From assembly GCF_003730195.1 (NCBI RefSeq), contig NZ_QWGG01000001.1:186001-250000 (forward strand): 64,000 nucleotides of DNA, read 5' to 3'. Below are positions 36,679 through 45,864 of the stretch, one piece after another. Position numbers and translations under genes: made by a program. Source of the stretch: Halosimplex salinum. GTDB lineage: Archaea; Halobacteriota; Halobacteria; Halobacteriales; Haloarculaceae. Position 1 is the stretch's first letter; every line of letters begins with the position of its first letter. The notes beneath the pieces were generated by a model. It saw only the letters and a program-made list of their open reading frames with translations. It was not told the origin of the DNA and searched no databases.

Positions 36679-36927
36679 TCACTCGCCGTGTTCGGCTTCC
36701 ATCTCCGATTCCGCGGTGGAGATGGCCTTGCCGGCGTAGTACGTCAGGATGACGAGGAGGACGGCCGTGACGCCGACGATCGCGAACTGGAGCCCCGAGA
36801 TGAGCGGGTCGACGCCCCACGTCGGGAACAGGGCGAACGCGCCGATGAAGAAGATCAGGATGCCGAGCGGGATGAAGTTGACCGTCAGGTCGAGGAGCGT
36901 CTCGCGGTCGAAGACCTTCTCTGACAT
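36679..36927 (-). CDS. Two-span membrane protein of the cox region (DUF6684-like)
   Basis: 82 aa. MSEKVFDRETLLDLTVNFIP start, span 1 LGILIFFIGAFALFP, span 2 LQFAIVGVTAVLLVILTYYAGKAI, acidic tail. The NFIPLGILIFFIGAF pattern is recognisable from DUF6684-type proteins seen next to haloarchaeal oxidase genes. Same direction as coxA, 188 bp upstream; probably co-transcribed or a separate short unit. Function unknown; likely oxidase assembly. Confidence 0.7.
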   Translation of the reverse strand: MSEKVFDRETLLDLTVNFIPLGILIFFIGAFALFPTWGVDPLISGLQFAIVGVTAVLLVILTYYAGKAISTAESEMEAEHGE

Positions 36928-37067
36928 ACGCCCGTCTTCGGAGACGCGGATAAATAGAGTGTCGGTTCGCGCCGGCGAGCGCCGACCTCGACGGCGGATT
37001 CTCGAACTCGGTCGGACGGCACTGCGAGACGCTGACGGAAGCGACCGGCTCGCGCTGCTCGCGGCGA

Positions 37068-37472
37068 TCAGACGCCCTGCGTCCGGCCGACCGCCTGGCT
37101 GACCGCGCCGGCGACGACGAGCATCGTGCCCCCGACGACGACGGCGAGCCCACGACCGACGATGCCGTTGGGGTCACCGACGATCTCGAGCAGTCCGACG
37201 GAGGAGCCGGGCAGCTGGGTCGCGACGAGCGCGCCGCCGAGGACGGCGAAACCGACCCCGAGGAACGCCAGTGTCCGCCAGGGGCGGCGCGTGTACCCCG
37301 ACTCGCCCAGGATGCCGGCGACGCTCCCGCCGAGCAGGAGGATTCCACCGACTGCGATGGGGAAGATGTCGAGGAAGACGCCGACTTCCGAGAGGGCGAA
37401 GCCCACAGCCACGAGGAGCGGCCACGGACTGGCCGTCCGATACTGGTCCGAGAGTCCCGGTTGCTCTTCCAT
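37068..37472 (-). CDS. Four-span membrane protein (DUF7541-like)
   Basis: 134 aa. ATG at 37472 (MEEQPGLSDQYRTASPWPLL) followed by four hydrophobic stretches: LVAVGFALSEVGVFLDIFPIAVG, GGILLLGGSVAGILGE, TLAFLGVGFAVLGGALVAT and LAVVVGGTMLVVAGAVSQAVG. Upstream in-frame extension is not used, since it lacks family character. Probably part of the cox gene group with 36679-36927, same direction. No catalytic motif visible. Confidence 0.65.
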   Translation of the reverse strand: MEEQPGLSDQYRTASPWPLLVAVGFALSEVGVFLDIFPIAVGGILLLGGSVAGILGESGYTRRPWRTLAFLGVGFAVLGGALVATQLPGSSVGLLEIVGDPNGIVGRGLAVVVGGTMLVVAGAVSQAVGRTQGV

Positions 37473-37614
37473 ACCCCCGGGTTGGGACCGGTGGGTGATA
37501 TGTACACCGGACTTCGGAGCGGGGGTCGCTCGGGGAGCGGGGGTCGCTCGGGGGCCGGTCGAACGTCGGTCGTGGGCGCAAAGTATTTGGTCCGCATGGG
37601 GCTTGTGCAAGACA

Positions 37615-40452
37615 ATGACCACGCGCGCTGTGGAGCAGTTCGACGAGTGGGAGTCGTCGCCGTTCCGGGACGGCTATCGCGGCCTGCACGACCTCGCCGA
37701 CGAGGAGTTCTCCGGCATCGTGACGGCCGGTGGCGCGAAACTCTGTATGCTCAACGGGACGGCCGTCGGGATCCTCGGCGGCACCATCGACGACTTCGAG
37801 GACGCCTCGGGCACCGCCTACCGGGCGCCGTCGCCCGCGCTCCCGTTGCTCGCGCTCATGCAGGAGCGCAACGACGAGGTGCGCGCGAAGTACTACTCCG
37901 AGGACACGCCGCTCTCGGAGGTAGACGGCACGCTCTCCGACGGGGGGTTCACCGGCTTCATCGAGCTCTCGGAGAACGTACTCAGCGGGGACTACTACGT
38001 CGTCTACCACCGCGGCCGCTCGATGGCCGTCGCGTGGGTCGGCAACAGCGGACAGCTCCTCACCGACGACGAGGCGTTCGACCAGGCCGACGACGAGGTC
38101 GGCATCTTCCAGGTCCGCCCCGCGGAGCTCGAACCCGTCGAGATCCCCGACGCGGACTCGGGCGAAGACGAGAGCGCCGCCGGCGCGTCGGCCGCGGGCA
38201 CCGGAGCCGACGCCGCCGATGCGAGCGACGACCCCTCGCCCGACGCTGGCGAACCTGACGACGACCCCGCTCCGACGACCGACGAAGACGACGGCGAACC
38301 GGCGACGGGGCGGTCGGACTCGACGCCCGCGGCTGACGCCACCGGAGCCGAGCCGGCCGAGGACACGACACCCGGGCCCGACGCGGTGTCCGACGAGACT
38401 GCGGCGGGCGCGGGCACGGACACGACGGGCACGGACACGGAGACGACAGCGGACCGGTCGACCGCGGCGGACCGGTCGGCGGACGCGTCGGACCGGTCGG
38501 CGAACGCGTCGACGACAGGGGCGAACCGGACCGGCGATCGCACGGCCGAGAGCGGACGGAGTGACCGCGATGGGGCCGGGACGGCGACCGGCGACCGCGC
38601 CACCGGCGCCCGGAACGACACTGCGGAACGGCGCGAGCCCGCGACGGACCGTTCGGGCGCCGACGACCGGGGGTCCGACACCGACGTCGACCGGTCGGCC
38701 GGGGCGACGGGATCCACCGGGTCGGACCGGTCGGAGCGAACGGAACGCCGGACCGGAGCCGACGAGACCGACGACGCACGTGCGTCGCGGGAGCGGACCA
38801 CCGAACGACGCGACCGGGACCGAACCGAGGGGCGACGCGACGGGGCGGCCAGGCGGTCGGAAGCGGACACTGCACAGGACGACGGGCGTGTGCGCGAGCG
38901 TGACTCCAACTCCACTTCGACGGACGCCCCGGCGGAGCCGTCGACGGACGCGCGGACGGACAGCGCCTCCGAGCCGGACCGCGGCAGAACTGACCGACGC
39001 GAGAGCACCGATCAGGCGGGGGCGGCGGACCGCGCGCCCGACTCCGGCGGTCGAACCGAGGAGACGACCTCGTCCGGCGGGAGCGCGGGCGGCGCGGGGG
39101 CCACGGGCAGTCCGGCCCAGCTAGAGACGTACTCGATCCCGTCGCTCGACCCCGGGCGGACGAGTTCGCCCCGGGCGGACGAGGCGTCGGAGACGGCGGA
39201 CGACTCGGGTGGTCGAGAGTCGGTGGATTCGGCAGTCTCGGCGGCGACCGAGGGGCCGGCGGAAGCGACTCCCGACCGGTCGAGCGAGTCGAGCGGTCAC
39301 CGGCAGGACGAGCGGTCGGCCGGTCGCGACGAACCCGCGGGGAACGGGGCGGCGGACGCGCGGACGGAGCGGTCGACGACCGAACCGCGCAGCGAGCCCG
39401 CGGGGTCGGACAAGTCCGACGCGCGCGTCGCCGACCTGGAAGCCGAACTCGCGGACCGCGAGACGGAGATCCGGGACCTCGAAGCGGAGCTCGCGGCGGC
39501 GGAGTCCGAACGCGACGACCTGCGGGCGCAACTGGATGACGTGCGCGCGGAGCGCGACGACCTGCAGGCTCGCATCGAGCGCGTGGAGTCCGACCGCGAC
39601 CAGTTGCGCACGGAGCGCGACGCGATGGAGGAGGAAGTGGCCGACCTCCAGGAGGAGGTGAACCGCCTCGAGACCCAGATCGACGACATCGAGGCCGAAT
39701 TCGGCGCCGCGGTGGACGCCGACCAGCGGCTGAGTCCCGGGGAGGCTCTCGACCAGACGAACCTCTTCGTCCGATACGAGTCGAAGGGACAGGCGACGCT
39801 GGAGACGGCCCACGCGGGCGAGGCCGGCCGGCAGGACGTCGGCGAGAACCTCGGGCTGGAGTACCACACGCAGTTCGACAGCGAGAACGCCTCCGTCGGC
39901 GGCCGCCCGTTCGACGAGTTCCTCCGCGAGACCATCCAGTTCCAGTTCGTCACCTGGGTGATCAACGACCTGCTGTACGAGATCCGAGACACCGGGAAGG
40001 TCGCGGAACTGCAGGACCTCTACGACGCGATCCCGAAGATCGACCGTGCGGAGCTCAACGGCGTCGTCGCGACCGAGTACACGGAGGACGGACAGGAGCG
40101 ACGCAGTCAGGAGTCGTTCGACGTGGTGATGCGCGACCGAATGGGGAACGCGCTGTTGACCGCGAACATGAACGACTCGCGGCAGGCCGCGAGCGAGAGC
40201 ATGATGTCCTCGCTGGTCACGGCCTCCTCGCACGTCGGCGAGTCGACCGAGACGCTCGGGGCTTCGTTCCTCGTCACGTCGAGTTTCTTCGAGCCCGAGG
40301 CGCTGGAGACGGCCGCCGAAGCGACGAGCGGCGGGCTACTGAGTCGCGACAAGCGAGCGAGCTTCGTGAAACTGACGCGCAAACAGGGGTACCACCTCTG
40401 TCTGGTCGAGGCGCGAGAAGAGAAGTTCCATCTGGCCGTGCCCGAGTTGTAG
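37615..40452 (+). CDS. Large coiled-coil protein with a 420-residue low-complexity linker (DUF7527-like)
   Basis: 945 aa, soluble. Residues 1-180: folded N-terminal domain (SGIVTAGGAKLCMLNGTAVGILGG and YYVVYHRGRSMAVAWVGNSGQLL). Residues about 181-600: low-complexity linker of Thr/Ser/Asp/Arg/Glu/Ala/Gly, probably disordered. About 600-697: heptad coiled coil (ADLEAELADRETEIRDLEAEL-type). About 698-945: C-terminal domain (DQTNLFVRYESKGQATLE; FLRETIQFQFVTWVINDLLYEI). Similar proteins exist across haloarchaea without assigned function. The N domain resembles small-molecule or GTPase-regulating folds only loosely. AAGTATTTGG at 37581-37590 may be the TATA box. Confidence 0.72.
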   Translation: MTTRAVEQFDEWESSPFRDGYRGLHDLADEEFSGIVTAGGAKLCMLNGTAVGILGGTIDDFEDASGTAYRAPSPALPLLALMQERNDEVRAKYYSEDTPLSEVDGTLSDGGFTGFIELSENVLSGDYYVVYHRGRSMAVAWVGNSGQLLTDDEAFDQADDEVGIFQVRPAELEPVEIPDADSGEDESAAGASAAGTGADAADASDDPSPDAGEPDDDPAPTTDEDDGEPATGRSDSTPAADATGAEPAEDTTPGPDAVSDETAAGAGTDTTGTDTETTADRSTAADRSADASDRSANASTTGANRTGDRTAESGRSDRDGAGTATGDRATGARNDTAERREPATDRSGADDRGSDTDVDRSAGATGSTGSDRSERTERRTGADETDDARASRERTTERRDRDRTEGRRDGAARRSEADTAQDDGRVRERDSNSTSTDAPAEPSTDARTDSASEPDRGRTDRRESTDQAGAADRAPDSGGRTEETTSSGGSAGGAGATGSPAQLETYSIPSLDPGRTSSPRADEASETADDSGGRESVDSAVSAATEGPAEATPDRSSESSGHRQDERSAGRDEPAGNGAADARTERSTTEPRSEPAGSDKSDARVADLEAELADRETEIRDLEAELAAAESERDDLRAQLDDVRAERDDLQARIERVESDRDQLRTERDAMEEEVADLQEEVNRLETQIDDIEAEFGAAVDADQRLSPGEALDQTNLFVRYESKGQATLETAHAGEAGRQDVGENLGLEYHTQFDSENASVGGRPFDEFLRETIQFQFVTWVINDLLYEIRDTGKVAELQDLYDAIPKIDRAELNGVVATEYTEDGQERRSQESFDVVMRDRMGNALLTANMNDSRQAASESMMSSLVTASSHVGESTETLGASFLVTSSFFEPEALETAAEATSGGLLSRDKRASFVKLTRKQGYHLCLVEAREEKFHLAVPEL

Positions 40453-40478
40453 ACGAACGGTCGACTCGGGCGGCAGAA

Positions 40479-40784
40479 TCAGTTCTCGACTTCGGCCGCT
40501 TCTTCGATCTTCATTCCCTCGAGCTTCTCGATGATGTGGTCGATCTTGCCGTCGAGGTCCTCGACGAACTCCCCCGTCTGTTCCGTCGTGATCGCGCCCT
40601 GACTGGACGGCTCGATCAGGTTCTCTTCCTCGAGAACGCGCAGCGAGTACCGGACCTTGTGGTGTGGGTAGCCTGTCTCGTTGGACATCTTCACGATGCC
40701 GATAGGCTCGTTCTGGATGACCATCCGCAGGACCTGCAGATGTCGCTCCAGCATGTCTACTTCCTTCTCAAGTCTGTCTATCAT
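40479..40784 (-). CDS. Winged-helix transcription regulator (101 aa)
   Basis: MIDRLEKEVDMLERHLQVLRMV forms an N-terminal helix, then a wHTH (QNEPIGIVKMSNETGYPHHKVRYSLRVLEEENLI) and a C-terminal helix with acidic tail. The TGYPHHKVRYSLRVLEE stretch is highly conserved among haloarchaeal proteins of this kind. TATA-like TTTTAAAGG (forward 40810-40818, minus-strand CCTTTAAAA) is 27 bp before the ATG, giving a leaderless mRNA. Overlapping palindromes CAATTG and GTTAAC at 40787-40797 may be its own operator. Confidence 0.8.
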   Translation of the reverse strand: MIDRLEKEVDMLERHLQVLRMVIQNEPIGIVKMSNETGYPHHKVRYSLRVLEEENLIEPSSQGAITTEQTGEFVEDLDGKIDHIIEKLEGMKIEEAAEVEN

Positions 40785-40809
40785 GGCAATTGTTAACTTG
40801 TGTTTGAGG

Positions 40810-40818
40810 GTTTTAAAG
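40810..40818 (-). promoter_or_regulatory. TATA box of the winged-helix regulator
   Basis: Minus-strand CCTTTAAAA is 27 bp upstream of the ATG at 40784. CAATTG/GTTAAC palindromes lie between it and the start codon. Confidence 0.55.
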
Positions 40819-41065
40819 GTTGCTGTCGGACTGAGAATCGGGCGACGGCGGACCCGTCGACCGGGGTCCGTTTACTGTCGGCGACGTGCGAACGGCTGAC
40901 ACTTCTCGAGTTCTCTGTGGTAGCAGTTAACGATTCCGGTCACGGGAGCGCGAAAGAAACCGGCGCAGACGGGCGATCCGCGGCGTGACGTGGCAGTCGG
41001 TGAGGACGAGCGGGCGGCGCGGTGGACCGTAATCTGTTTACCCCGGTGGGAGGAATCTCGGGTGT

Positions 41066-42451
41066 ATGACCGTCACCATCGTCGGTTCGCAGCTCGGCGA
41101 CGAGGGGAAGGGTGGCATCGTCGACGTCTACGGCGAGGAAGCCGACGTCGTCGTTCGCTACCAGGGCGGCGACAACGCCGGCCACACCGTCGTCCACGAG
41201 GGCACGGAGTACAAGCTCTCGCTCGTACCGAGCGGTGCGATCCGCGGCAAGGTCAACGTGCTCGGTAACGGCTGTGTCGTCAACCCGCGAACGCTCTTCG
41301 ACGAGCTCGACACGCTCCGCGAGCGGGGCCTCGACCCCGACGTCCGCGTGGCCGAACGCGCCCACGTCATCCTCCCGTATCACCGCCTCCTCGACGGCAT
41401 CGAGGAGGACGTAAAGAGCGAAGACGACGACGAGATCGGCACGACCGGCCGCGGCATCGGTCCGACTTACGAGGACAAGGCCGGCCGACGGGGCGTCCGC
41501 GTCGGCGACCTGCTCGACGCCGACGTCCTGCGCGAGCGCCTCGAGTACGCCGTCCCGCAGAAGCGGGCGCTCGTCGAGGACGTGTACGGGCTCGACATCG
41601 ACGACCTCGAGGACCCCGACGCGCTCGACCTCGAAGCCCTCTACGACGAGTTCGCCGGCTACGGCGAGCGCCTCGCGGAGGAGGACATGACCGTCAACGC
41701 CGGCGACTACCTCGCCAGCGCGATGGACGACGGCGCGAACGTCATGTTCGAGGGCGCGCAGGGCACCGTCCTCGACATCGACCACGGCAACTACCCCTTC
41801 GTCACCTCGTCAAACCCGACCGCGGGCGGCGCCTGCACCGGGAGCGGACTCTCTCCGGCAGTCGTCGGCGACGGCGAGGTCGTCGGGATCGTCAAGGCGT
41901 ACCTCTCGCGGGTCGGGAGCGGCCCGATGCCGACGGAACTCGGCGGCGTCCCCGGCGACACGCCGGACTACGACGGCGACCCCGAGAATCCGCGGACCGA
42001 GCGCGAGGAACTGGCCGTCCACATCCGCGAAGCGGGCGGCGAGTACGGGACCGTCACCGGACGCCCGCGCCGCGTCGGGTGGCTCGACGTGCCGATGCTC
42101 CGCCACGCTGCGCGCGTGAACGGGTTCACCGGGCTCGCAGTCAACCACGTCGACACGCTCGCCGGCCTCGACGAGGTGAAGGTCGGCCACACGTACACGC
42201 TCGACGGCGAGGAACTCGAAACCATGCCCGCGACGACCGAGCAGTGGGCCGACTGCGAGGCGGAGTTCCGCACGTTCGAGGGCTGGGCCGAGCGCGACTG
42301 GGCCGAGGTCGCCGAGCAGGGCTACGAGGCGCTCCCGGAGAACGCCCGCACCTACCTCGAGTACCTCGAAGACGAACTCGACGCGGCGGTGTACGCCGTC
42401 GGCGTCGGCCCCGGCCGCTCGGAGACCATCGTCCGCGAGAACCCCTTCTGA
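41066..42451 (+). CDS. purA: Adenylosuccinate synthetase
   Basis: Couples GTP hydrolysis to condense IMP and aspartate in AMP synthesis. 461 aa. N-terminal GTP-binding IVGSQLGDEGKGGIVDVYGEEAD (P-loop form GDEGKG), QGGDNAGHTVV with catalytic His, GTTGRGIGPTYEDKAGRRG with substrate-binding residues, and aspartate-binding TAGGACTGSGL. Some insertions relative to bacterial enzymes are acidic loops (SEDDDEIG). TATA-like CTGTTTA at 41034-41040 gives a nearly leaderless start. Isolated from other purine genes. Confidence 0.95.
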   Translation: MTVTIVGSQLGDEGKGGIVDVYGEEADVVVRYQGGDNAGHTVVHEGTEYKLSLVPSGAIRGKVNVLGNGCVVNPRTLFDELDTLRERGLDPDVRVAERAHVILPYHRLLDGIEEDVKSEDDDEIGTTGRGIGPTYEDKAGRRGVRVGDLLDADVLRERLEYAVPQKRALVEDVYGLDIDDLEDPDALDLEALYDEFAGYGERLAEEDMTVNAGDYLASAMDDGANVMFEGAQGTVLDIDHGNYPFVTSSNPTAGGACTGSGLSPAVVGDGEVVGIVKAYLSRVGSGPMPTELGGVPGDTPDYDGDPENPRTEREELAVHIREAGGEYGTVTGRPRRVGWLDVPMLRHAARVNGFTGLAVNHVDTLAGLDEVKVGHTYTLDGEELETMPATTEQWADCEAEFRTFEGWAERDWAEVAEQGYEALPENARTYLEYLEDELDAAVYAVGVGPGRSETIVRENPF

Positions 42452-42557
42452 TCGCTCCGTCCGGCCACGACCGACTCGAGGCCCGCGGTCCGGGCGGATC
42501 CCTCTGGGGGCCGCCACGTTCTGTCGCGGTGTGTGACACGGCCGTCGAGCGTCGCGA

Positions 42558-42737
42558 CTACTCGTGGAAGTGAACCCAGTCGCCGAGTTCGACGAAGTCC
42601 GACTCGCCACACCCGCCACAGACGTCGGGCGCTTCGAACGCGTGGCTGCCACCGGACTCGTGGACCGGCGTGCCAGCGTGGGTGATCTGGCAGTTCCGAC
42701 AGACGTATCGCACCGGCAGTTCGGGACTGTGTGCCAT
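42558..42737 (-). CDS. Zinc-ribbon protein (59 aa)
   Basis: MAHSPELPVRYVCRNCQITHAG with CRNC, and CGGCGESDFVELGDW with CGGC make a four-Cys rubredoxin-like ribbon. Strongly acidic rest. Likely a small nucleic-acid or protein-binding ribbon of unknown role. ATG at 42737; 103 bp from the divergent trm112-like gene. Confidence 0.72.
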   Translation of the reverse strand: MAHSPELPVRYVCRNCQITHAGTPVHESGGSHAFEAPDVCGGCGESDFVELGDWVHFHE

Positions 42738-42839
42738 ACAGTATCGTACAGCGAATAGACAGATAGGGCTGTCGGCGGTCCGGCGCACGGGGAGCGTCCG
42801 TCCGGCACGCTTTTTTGCCACCGTTCCGGAGGTTCGGAC

Positions 42840-43034
42840 ATGAAGGAGAACCTGATGGACATCATCTGCTGTCCGCTCGACAAGCACGACCTGGAACTCG
42901 ACGTGACCGAGCGCGACGACGAAGAGATCCTGGCGGGGACGCTCACCTGTACGGAGTGCGGCGAGACCTACCCCATCGAGGACGGCATCCCGAACCTGCT
43001 CCCGCCGGACATGCGCGACGAGGCGCCGGCCTGA
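42840..43034 (+). CDS. trm112: Trm112-family methyltransferase activator
   Basis: 64 aa. MKENLMDIICCPLDKHDLELDV (first Cys pair) and TCTECGETYPIEDGIPNLLPPDMR (second Cys pair) match the Trm112 fold, which stabilises SAM methyltransferases acting on tRNA, rRNA or release factor. Haloarchaeal Trm112 is known to partner several methyltransferases. CTTTTTTGCC at 42810 is AT/T-rich and near the start; short leader likely. Confidence 0.85.
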   Translation: MKENLMDIICCPLDKHDLELDVTERDDEEILAGTLTCTECGETYPIEDGIPNLLPPDMRDEAPA

Positions 43035-43133
43035 GCGGACGCGGCCCTGCCGACCGCTGAATCGCCGGCGAGCGACGGCCCACCCGGTGAACCGGCCTGA
43101 ACCTTTTTCTACCGTCCACGCCCACAGGAGGAC

Positions 43134-43712
43134 GTGTCTGAGGATACGTTGCCCGTCCACGTCAACCGGGAGCGCCTCCACGCGATCGAGGTCCCCGACG
43201 CCTTCGAGACCGACGGGTCGTTCGACATCGCGATGGTCAACCACGGCCAGTCGGTGCACGTCCACCTACACCTCGACGACGACCTCTCCGAGATAGCGAC
43301 CATCGAGGCCAGCAACCACTTCGTGGACGGCGAGAGCCAGCGGGCGGTCCACGTCCGCGTGAACGGCTCCGGCGAGGCGACGGGCACGCTGAAGATCGCC
43401 TCCGCCTACGGCGCCGAGACCCGCTACGTCACCGTCAGGATCACCGAACCCGAGGAGACCCAACAGACCGTCGAAGTGGACGAGTCGCTCTCCGAACCAC
43501 AGCCCAGAGCGCCGGACTCGGGGAGCGGCGGTTCGCCCCTCGCTTCGGTCGCCGACAGCCCGGAGTTCGCCGTGCTCGTCCTGGGCGTCGTCGCGCTGGT
43601 CGTCGCCGCGACCGTCGCGCTGCTCGTCGACAACGTGGTGGTCGTCGCCGGCGCCATCGCCGTCCTCGTCGGCGTCCTCGTCGCCGTCTACATCGTCCTC
43701 ACCGGCGACTGA
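43134..43712 (+). CDS. Membrane-anchored beta-rich protein (DUF7524-like)
   Basis: 192 aa. GTG start at 43134 is set by an SD GGAGGA five bases before it. Residues 1-110 are a beta-rich domain (VEVPDAF.., HVHLHLDDDLSEIATIEA, VHVRVNGSGEATGTLKIASAYG), then a Pro/Ser/Gly linker and two C-terminal membrane helices (FAVLVLGVVALVVAATVALLVD, VVAGAIAVLVGVLVAVYIVL). No signal peptide, so the domain is probably cytoplasmic or the orientation is unusual. Downstream of trm112 by 99 bp. Confidence 0.65.
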   Translation: MSEDTLPVHVNRERLHAIEVPDAFETDGSFDIAMVNHGQSVHVHLHLDDDLSEIATIEASNHFVDGESQRAVHVRVNGSGEATGTLKIASAYGAETRYVTVRITEPEETQQTVEVDESLSEPQPRAPDSGSGGSPLASVADSPEFAVLVLGVVALVVAATVALLVDNVVVVAGAIAVLVGVLVAVYIVLTGD

Positions 43713-43736
43713 CCGGTTCGCCCGCGGCGCTCGCAG

Positions 43737-44912
43737 TCAGTCGTCGCTCGCTTCCTCGGCGGCTTCGTCCTCGTCGGCGCTCGACCCGTCGGCGTCTGCA
43801 CCGCCCTCCGCTTCCTCGGGATCGGTCGAGACGCCCGAGAGGTTCCCGTCGTCGTCGAAGCGCTTCGCCCGGAGGAAGCGGGCCCGATACCGGTTCGCCC
43901 CCTCGTACACGTCGGCCTCGCGGATCTCCTCCGTGCGGCCGTCGGCGACGGCGTCGACGATGTCCTCGATCTGCTCTTTCTCGCTCGGCGTCAGCTCGAA
44001 CTCGTAGGTGCGCGACTGCTCGCCCTCGAGTTTCGTCCAGCGGCGCGCGGCGGCGATGACGACCGAACAGGGCTCCCGGCACGGGAACTCCCCGTCGCCG
44101 CCGTCGACATCGAGGTCGGTCTCCTCGTCGTACTGCCACTCCCGCCGTTTGACGCACTGGGAGTCGACACAGCAGGCCTCGGCCACCCAGTCGACGTGTT
44201 CGTGCCCCTCGCCGCGGTCCCACGTCCTCACGACGCCGTAGATGCCGCTCTGTCGACCGATCGTCTCGCGCCAGTGGGAGATGTCGAGTTCCCCCTCGCG
44301 TTCGCGGTGCCAGTTGGCGACCGTCGCGGGGTAGAAACTCTCGACGGCCCGCACGAGTTCCCCGGGTCCGAGGTCGGCGAAGCGCCACCCGGTCTGGAGA
44401 GTAGGTGCGGTCTTGAGCGGGCGATACCGGTCCCGGTCGTCGTGTTTCGCGAGCTGGCGCGCGTCCAGCGGGTCGTCGTGGTCGGTCAGGTCCGCGGGCG
44501 CGGCGTCGGCGTCGTCGACGTGGCGGAGTTCGTAGCGGCGCGTCCCCGCCTCGTCGACGGTGACGGTCACGCGGAGCTGTCCCCACTCGCGAGTGGTTCC
44601 CGCTTCCAGCGCGTCGTAACGGTCGGGGACCCGTTCGTCGTCGGCGCGTTCGAGCCAGCGGAGGTACGCCCAGCGGTCCTCCGCCTGCGGCGCTTCCGCG
44701 TGCCAGAAGTACCAGTTCGTGACGTAGGGGGCGTACTCGGCGGCGGCGTCGTCGAGGGCGTCGCCGTGGACGACCCGCTTCGAGCCCGCCTCCGTGGCGA
44801 GGACGTACCCGTCGCCCTCGGCCTCGGCCGCGAACCCGTCGAACTCGATGCCGTCCGCGGCGGCCTCCGCGAGCGCCTCCACCTGCGCCGAGTCCACCTG
44901 CGCGGCGTTCAT
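43737..44912 (-). CDS. DR2241-like Fe-S protein next to CbiX
   Basis: 391 aa. A Cys cluster CCVDSQCVKRREWQYDE followed by CREPC is visible at about residues 238-280, typical of the 4Fe-4S part of DR2241 proteins, in which this region is fused to a CbiX chelatase in Deinococcus. The N-terminal 200 residues form the DR2241 stabilising part (RWAYLRWLERADDERVPDRY, GWRFADLGPGELVRAVESFYPATV). The C-terminus is a Ser/Asp/Glu-rich tail. 76 bp downstream of cbiX, same direction. Role in siroheme/cobalamin or heme d1-like metal handling is an inference. Confidence 0.75.
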   Translation of the reverse strand: MNAAQVDSAQVEALAEAAADGIEFDGFAAEAEGDGYVLATEAGSKRVVHGDALDDAAAEYAPYVTNWYFWHAEAPQAEDRWAYLRWLERADDERVPDRYDALEAGTTREWGQLRVTVTVDEAGTRRYELRHVDDADAAPADLTDHDDPLDARQLAKHDDRDRYRPLKTAPTLQTGWRFADLGPGELVRAVESFYPATVANWHREREGELDISHWRETIGRQSGIYGVVRTWDRGEGHEHVDWVAEACCVDSQCVKRREWQYDEETDLDVDGGDGEFPCREPCSVVIAAARRWTKLEGEQSRTYEFELTPSEKEQIEDIVDAVADGRTEEIREADVYEGANRYRARFLRAKRFDDDGNLSGVSTDPEEAEGGADADGSSADEDEAAEEASDD

Positions 44913-44988
44913 ACCCGGAGCGACGGACTGAACCCGAATAAAGCCGTCCGTCCGCGGGCGACCGTCCCCGGTTCGCGGCCCGGCATCG

Positions 44989-45864
44989 TCAGTCGCCGGT
45001 CGCGCCCGCACCGCCCGTCTCCTCGCGCACGCGCTCGACCGCCGCCGCCACGTCCGCACCGGCGTCGGCCGCCCGCTCCAGCACCACGTCGGCCATCAGC
45101 GGTTCGGTGCCGACCGCGCCGGAGTACCAGATCCGGTGGCCGTCGACCTCGGTCGGGGTGTCCCAGCCGGTCCGGTAGTCGTCGGTCAGCCCCATGTCCT
45201 CCGGGATGTCCTCCTGGGTGTGGTAGCCGTCGGCGACGAAGAGGGGGACGACCACGATGTCGTCGCTCTCGAAGAAGTCCGTCACGTCGTCGACCTCGGG
45301 GTCCTCGTCCATGAACAGCGCCTTCACCTCGTCGAAGCGGTCCATCTCGCCGATGCGGTCGGCGTGGTACTCGATGGCCTTCGCGGAGTTCTCGTTGCGC
45401 TCGGTGCCGTGGCCGACGACGGCGAGGCCGAACCCCTCGCCCACGTCGGGGTCGCCGGTCACCGACTCGGCGCGCTGGACGATCACGTCGCTCATCGCCT
45501 CGTGGGTCCCCACGGGGCCGCAGTAGTGGACCGTCTTGTCCACGTCCGTCGCTTCCAGCGTCGCGTGGGTCGCGCTGGTGCCGTCGGAGTCCCACGTCTC
45601 GGGGTCCCAGTCGTCGAGGCGGAGCTCCCGGGGGATGACCTCCTCGGTGAAGTACCCCTCCGAGATGAACAGCGGGACGACGTACACCTCGTCGCTCTCG
45701 ACGGTGCGCAGGACCTCGCGGAAGGAGGGCTCTTCCTTCCAGAACCCTTCCCGAACTTCGTCGAAGGCGCCGGTCGCGCGAATGGTGTCGGCGTGGTCGA
45801 ACGTCGGCGTGCTCGACCCGGCGTTGAGATGCGAACCGTGGGCGACGATGACGAGCGCTTCCAT
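44989..45864 (-). CDS. cbiX: Sirohydrochlorin cobaltochelatase/ferrochelatase CbiX
   Basis: Inserts metal into sirohydrochlorin for cobalamin or siroheme. 291 aa, long form made of two half-domains. ALVIVAHGSHLNAG carries the first metal His (HGSH), and VVGHGTERNENSAKAIEYHADR the second half-site (VGHGTERN). VVPLFISEGYFTEEVIPREL and VVPLFVADGYHTQEDIPEDM are the repeated core strands, showing internal duplication. Short CbiX homodimers are about 120 aa; this fused form is usual in haloarchaea. Neighbour at 43737 is DR2241-like. Confidence 0.9.
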   Translation of the reverse strand: MEALVIVAHGSHLNAGSSTPTFDHADTIRATGAFDEVREGFWKEEPSFREVLRTVESDEVYVVPLFISEGYFTEEVIPRELRLDDWDPETWDSDGTSATHATLEATDVDKTVHYCGPVGTHEAMSDVIVQRAESVTGDPDVGEGFGLAVVGHGTERNENSAKAIEYHADRIGEMDRFDEVKALFMDEDPEVDDVTDFFESDDIVVVPLFVADGYHTQEDIPEDMGLTDDYRTGWDTPTEVDGHRIWYSGAVGTEPLMADVVLERAADAGADVAAAVERVREETGGAGATGD

